Shown: positions 14,300 to 16,541 of the stretch, piece by piece
Layout: every line of letters begins with the position of its first letter
Numbering within the stretch: position 1 is the first letter of the stretch
Source of the DNA: SURF-21 sp964529285
Lineage (GTDB): Bacteria > Actinomycetota > Geothermincolia > Geothermincolales > RBG-13-55-18
Assembly (NCBI GenBank): GCA_964529285.1
Contig: CAZGWK010000064.1
Coordinates: forward strand, 1 to 16,541
Direction of reading: 5' to 3'
DNA: 16,541 nt
Made by a program: the position numbers and the translations under genes
The notes under the pieces: model-generated
Databases searched by the model: none
Told to the model about the DNA's origin: nothing
Seen by the model: the letters and a program-made list of their open reading frames with translations, nothing else

Positions 14300-15413
14300 A
14301 CTGGTAGGTGACGGGGATATCGTCGGAGACGAGGTGGATCCAGGTCTGGCCCGGCCGCAGCGGCACGTTGTTACCGTTTTCGTCCACGAAAGTTGTAGGA
14401 GCCGAGCGGCTTCCCTTGCTCCACGTGGCATGGTAGACCTTGCCGCCGCTGAACACGAGGCAATTCCCGCTCCCGATGACCTGCGAGACGGGGACGGGGG
14501 CGCCGGTCACGTCCCTGAGGCTGCTGTTGGTGACCGTGACGTACTGCACGATGACGTTGCGCGGTGCAACTCTGTTGCCGGTGGTGAGGTCGGTATGCGG
14601 CGATCCCTGGATGGAGTGCAGGTAGCTGTCGCTGGCGGCGTCGTACTGGTAAGAGGCCGCGCATATGGCCGCCTTGTAGGCAATATCGATAGCCGAAGCC
14701 TGGCTGAACATAACGCTTTTTTCCGCCGGCACTTCCTCCCCGGCTGCTTCGCCGCTGGGTGCTTCTTCCCCGAGGGCTTCTGGGGTTTCGGCGAAATACA
14801 GCCCGCTGTCGGGAAGGGAGTTGAAAGCATCCTCTTCCTCCTGCAGGTACTGCCGCAGCAGCGCGGTGCTGGTATAGAGATTGTGGGGCGCCCTGCGGGT
14901 GCGTTCCCTCCAGAAATGCGAGGCGTCCTCGGTGACGTACATCATCCCGGCCGCCTGGACCATGGAAATGACCGAATTCGAGCCTCCGCTGCAGATGAGC
15001 AGAGGGTTGAGAAAAAAGGTGATGTCTACATCGGAAGGCCGGGCGCTGCGCGCTGGTCCGATGGACTGCACGTCCTTGGAGAGGTATATGCAGATGAAGC
15101 GGGTGACCCCGCCCTCCACCAGTTCCTCGTAGACCAGGTCGGCGTCGACGATGCCGCTCTGGGGGCGCGCCTTGGGGTCGTTCTCGACCTTGACCGCAAG
15201 GGGCCGGCGCGTGATCAGCTCCCAGGAGGCTACGACTTCGCCGGTGAGGGGGTTGACGGGGGGCTTCTCCGGTTCGGGCGCCGGCTCGGCCGTGTTGGTG
15301 GAGGCGCTGGTTGCGGTGCAACCGGACAGGGGTACCGCTACGACCAGAAGAACGAGGCACAAAAGGGATATGCCGATGGATGCCCGCCGGCGCCCTTTCA
15401 CTCTTGCCGTCAT
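14298..15413 (-). CDS. DUF3048 (YerB-like) lipoprotein
   Basis: A 371-residue exported lipoprotein. The N terminus has a basic region (RVKGRRR), a hydrophobic segment at residues 13-28 and the lipobox LSGC with C32 as the lipidation site, followed by a proline- and glutamate-rich linker. DUF3048 covers about residues 55-365: NPLTGE, RPLAVKVENDP, ARPQSGI-DADLVYEELVEGG and the IGPARSARPSDV motif are characteristic. An acidic insert (about 205-240) interrupts the two domain halves. Family members sit on the outer face of the membrane in Gram-positive bacteria; their function is unknown. ATG at 15413 is chosen because AAGGAG lies eight bases upstream; an in-frame GTG at 15431 starts before that site. 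The 195 bases upstream show a weak TTATAA but no clear promoter. Confidence 0.92.
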   Translation of the reverse strand: MTARVKGRRRASIGISLLCLVLLVVAVPLSGCTATSASTNTAEPAPEPEKPPVNPLTGEVVASWELITRRPLAVKVENDPKARPQSGIVDADLVYEELVEGGVTRFICIYLSKDVQSIGPARSARPSDVDITFFLNPLLICSGGSNSVISMVQAAGMMYVTEDASHFWRERTRRAPHNLYTSTALLRQYLQEEEDAFNSLPDSGLYFAETPEALGEEAPSGEAAGEEVPAEKSVMFSQASAIDIAYKAAICAASYQYDAASDSYLHSIQGSPHTDLTTGNRVAPRNVIVQYVTVTNSSLRDVTGAPVPVSQVIGSGNCLVFSGGKVYHATWSKGSRSAPTTFVDENGNNVPLRPGQTWIHLVSDDIPVTYQ

Positions 15414-15608
15414 GTTTTGCTCTCCTTTCACCTTGCTTTCTTCTCTTTATTCACTTCCCGCCGCCGCCTTTCCTTCCCGGACCCGGGCTTTACGTCCGCG
15501 GAAGAATGATGCGCCGTGCGGTCATTTCTTATAACGCATTACCCGGCTGATTGACTACACCTCTGCATCGTATATCCACCAATGAAGAGGGTTCTTCGCT
15601 GGCTCAGG

Positions 15609-16466
15609 CTATTCTCCTGGGATATCGACGCCGAAAAGGCGCGCGGCGTTCCTCCCGAGGATGTCCGCCTGCAGCGAGGCTTCCCCGACACCGGCCCGGG
15701 CATCGGCCAGGGTGCGGTTGTATGGGATAAGGGGATAATCGGTAGCGAAGAGGATCTTCCGGCCTCCGGCCGCCGCCGCGGCCAGGCGGTAGATGTCGCT
15801 GGAATAGAGGAAGGGGGAAGCGGCGGAATCATAAAAGACACTCGAGCATGCCTCCGCAACCTCGGGCATCAGCTCGTAGAAAGGAAGGCCGCCTCCCCAG
15901 TGGGGCAGGATGAAGGTCACCCCGGGGAATTCCTGCACGAGCCGATATATCGTCCCCGGAGTCACCGGTCCCTTGCCGGGGTAGTAGTGGCCCACGGGCT
16001 CGTTGACGTGGATCATCAGCGGAACGTCGCAGCCCGCCGTCAACTCGATCAGGGGCGCCATGATATCTCTCTCGGTGGGATCGAACCCCTGGGGCAGCGC
16101 ATGCAGTTCTCCCAGGCCGCGAGCCCCCTTCTCCAGGCAGCGGCGGGCCTCGTCGATGCCGGGTTTGCCCAGCCCCGGATTGGTGACCGCAAAAGGGATG
16201 AAGCGGTCGGGCCGTGCGGCGGCGACCTCCAGCAGGTAGTCGTTGTTATCCGCGCAGCGCTCCACGGTCATCCAGGGAAAACCGCATAGAACGGCCATAT
16301 CCACCCCCGCCGCGTCCATCTCCGAGAGCATCGTCTCGGGATCCGTCATGCGCGACCCGGCGTGCCCGAACATGAGATGAAAGGCGAATTCCGTATCCTC
16401 CACCGCCGAGGGGTCTTCCCTGATCCGTGGGGGAAACATGTGCGTGTGGGAATCGATGATCAGCAT
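15609..16466 (-). CDS. Amidohydrolase-2 family metal-dependent hydrolase
   Basis: A 285-residue TIM-barrel enzyme of the amidohydrolase-2 family (PF04909; decarboxylase/lactonase-like). The metal-binding motif is H7-x-H9 (DSHTHMF), followed by H153 (MIHVNEP), H189 (LPHWGGG) and the catalytic aspartate D243 (FATDYP). These positions match the family's usual ligands. Members act on aromatic carboxylates, lactones or related compounds; the substrate is not deducible. The ATG at 16466 follows AAAGGAG with a rather long spacing of 12 bases. There is no signal peptide. It is separated from the DUF3048 gene by 195 bases, so co-transcription is possible but not shown. Confidence 0.9.
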   Translation of the reverse strand: MLIIDSHTHMFPPRIREDPSAVEDTEFAFHLMFGHAGSRMTDPETMLSEMDAAGVDMAVLCGFPWMTVERCADNNDYLLEVAAARPDRFIPFAVTNPGLGKPGIDEARRCLEKGARGLGELHALPQGFDPTERDIMAPLIELTAGCDVPLMIHVNEPVGHYYPGKGPVTPGTIYRLVQEFPGVTFILPHWGGGLPFYELMPEVAEACSSVFYDSAASPFLYSSDIYRLAAAAAGGRKILFATDYPLIPYNRTLADARAGVGEASLQADILGRNAARLFGVDIPGE

Positions 16467-16530
16467 CCCTGGCTATTTCTCCTTTCGCGGCTGCACTGCC
16501 GCGCCGTCCTGTCATCCGCTCCCGGCAGGA

Positions 16531-16541
16531 TTTATAATAAC
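16531..16541. promoter_or_regulatory. AT-rich promoter element at the window edge
   Basis: This stretch reads TATAAT on the plus strand at 16533-16538 and TATTAT or TTATAA on the minus strand. On the minus strand it could be the -10 box of the amidohydrolase gene, with the -35 outside the window. On the plus strand no good -35 lies 17 bases upstream. The rest of 16467-16530 holds only the ribosome site. Confidence 0.3.

Noticed and set aside
14286..15509. Plus-strand 407-codon frame opposite the DUF3048 gene
   Set aside because: The lipoprotein on the minus strand has a signal peptide, a ribosome site and family motifs; the plus frame has none.

Overview
This is a GC-rich bacterial window with 17 protein-coding genes, one of them cut by the left edge, and no RNA genes, CRISPR array or intact insertion sequence. 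The gene content suggests an anaerobic or microaerophilic, Gram-positive-type organism. There is a MurT/GatD pair, which amidates lipid II in Firmicutes and Actinobacteria, and a DUF3048 (YerB-like) lipoprotein. There are also a B12-dependent ribonucleotide reductase, a 2[4Fe-4S] ferredoxin, and DUF166 and DUF2284 proteins that are common in anaerobes and archaea. A deep-branching anaerobic actinomycete fits best, but this placement is inference from gene content; no marker gene confirms it.

Layout. Positions 1-10795 are all on the minus strand. Read in the direction of transcription they are: murT, gatD, an FAD/NAD(P) disulfide-type reductase, ferredoxin, a Crp/Fnr-type regulator, a small glutaredoxin, a MetE/UROD-like zinc methyltransferase, an FAD-linked (PCMH-type) oxidase, nrdJ, and a DUF166 protein that runs off the window. 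A divergent intergenic region (10796-11005) separates this block from a plus-strand block: a COG2426 membrane protein, two tandem DUF2284 metal-binding proteins, a 63-residue hypothetical protein and a HAD hydrolase. Positions 14298-16466 return to the minus strand with a DUF3048 lipoprotein and an amidohydrolase-2 enzyme. A nested palindrome sits where the HAD and DUF3048 genes converge.

How the genes may work together. MurT-GatD is a clear cell-wall unit. The reductase, ferredoxin and regulator look like an electron-transfer neighbourhood, although the ferredoxin has its own promoter and terminator. The glutaredoxin and MetE-like genes lie 8 bases apart and are probably co-transcribed. nrdJ and the DUF166 gene are 22 bases apart, which suggests a shared role in deoxynucleotide supply or its regulation. 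The DUF2284 pair is a tandem duplication in which one copy has lost half of its cysteine ligands.

No stretch without a gene exceeds about 220 bases. I did not find an obvious new defence or mobile system. The most interesting items are the asymmetric DUF2284 pair, the nrdJ-DUF166 pairing with an unusual short NrdJ tail, the nested palindrome, and the dyad next to a probable leaderless murT promoter.
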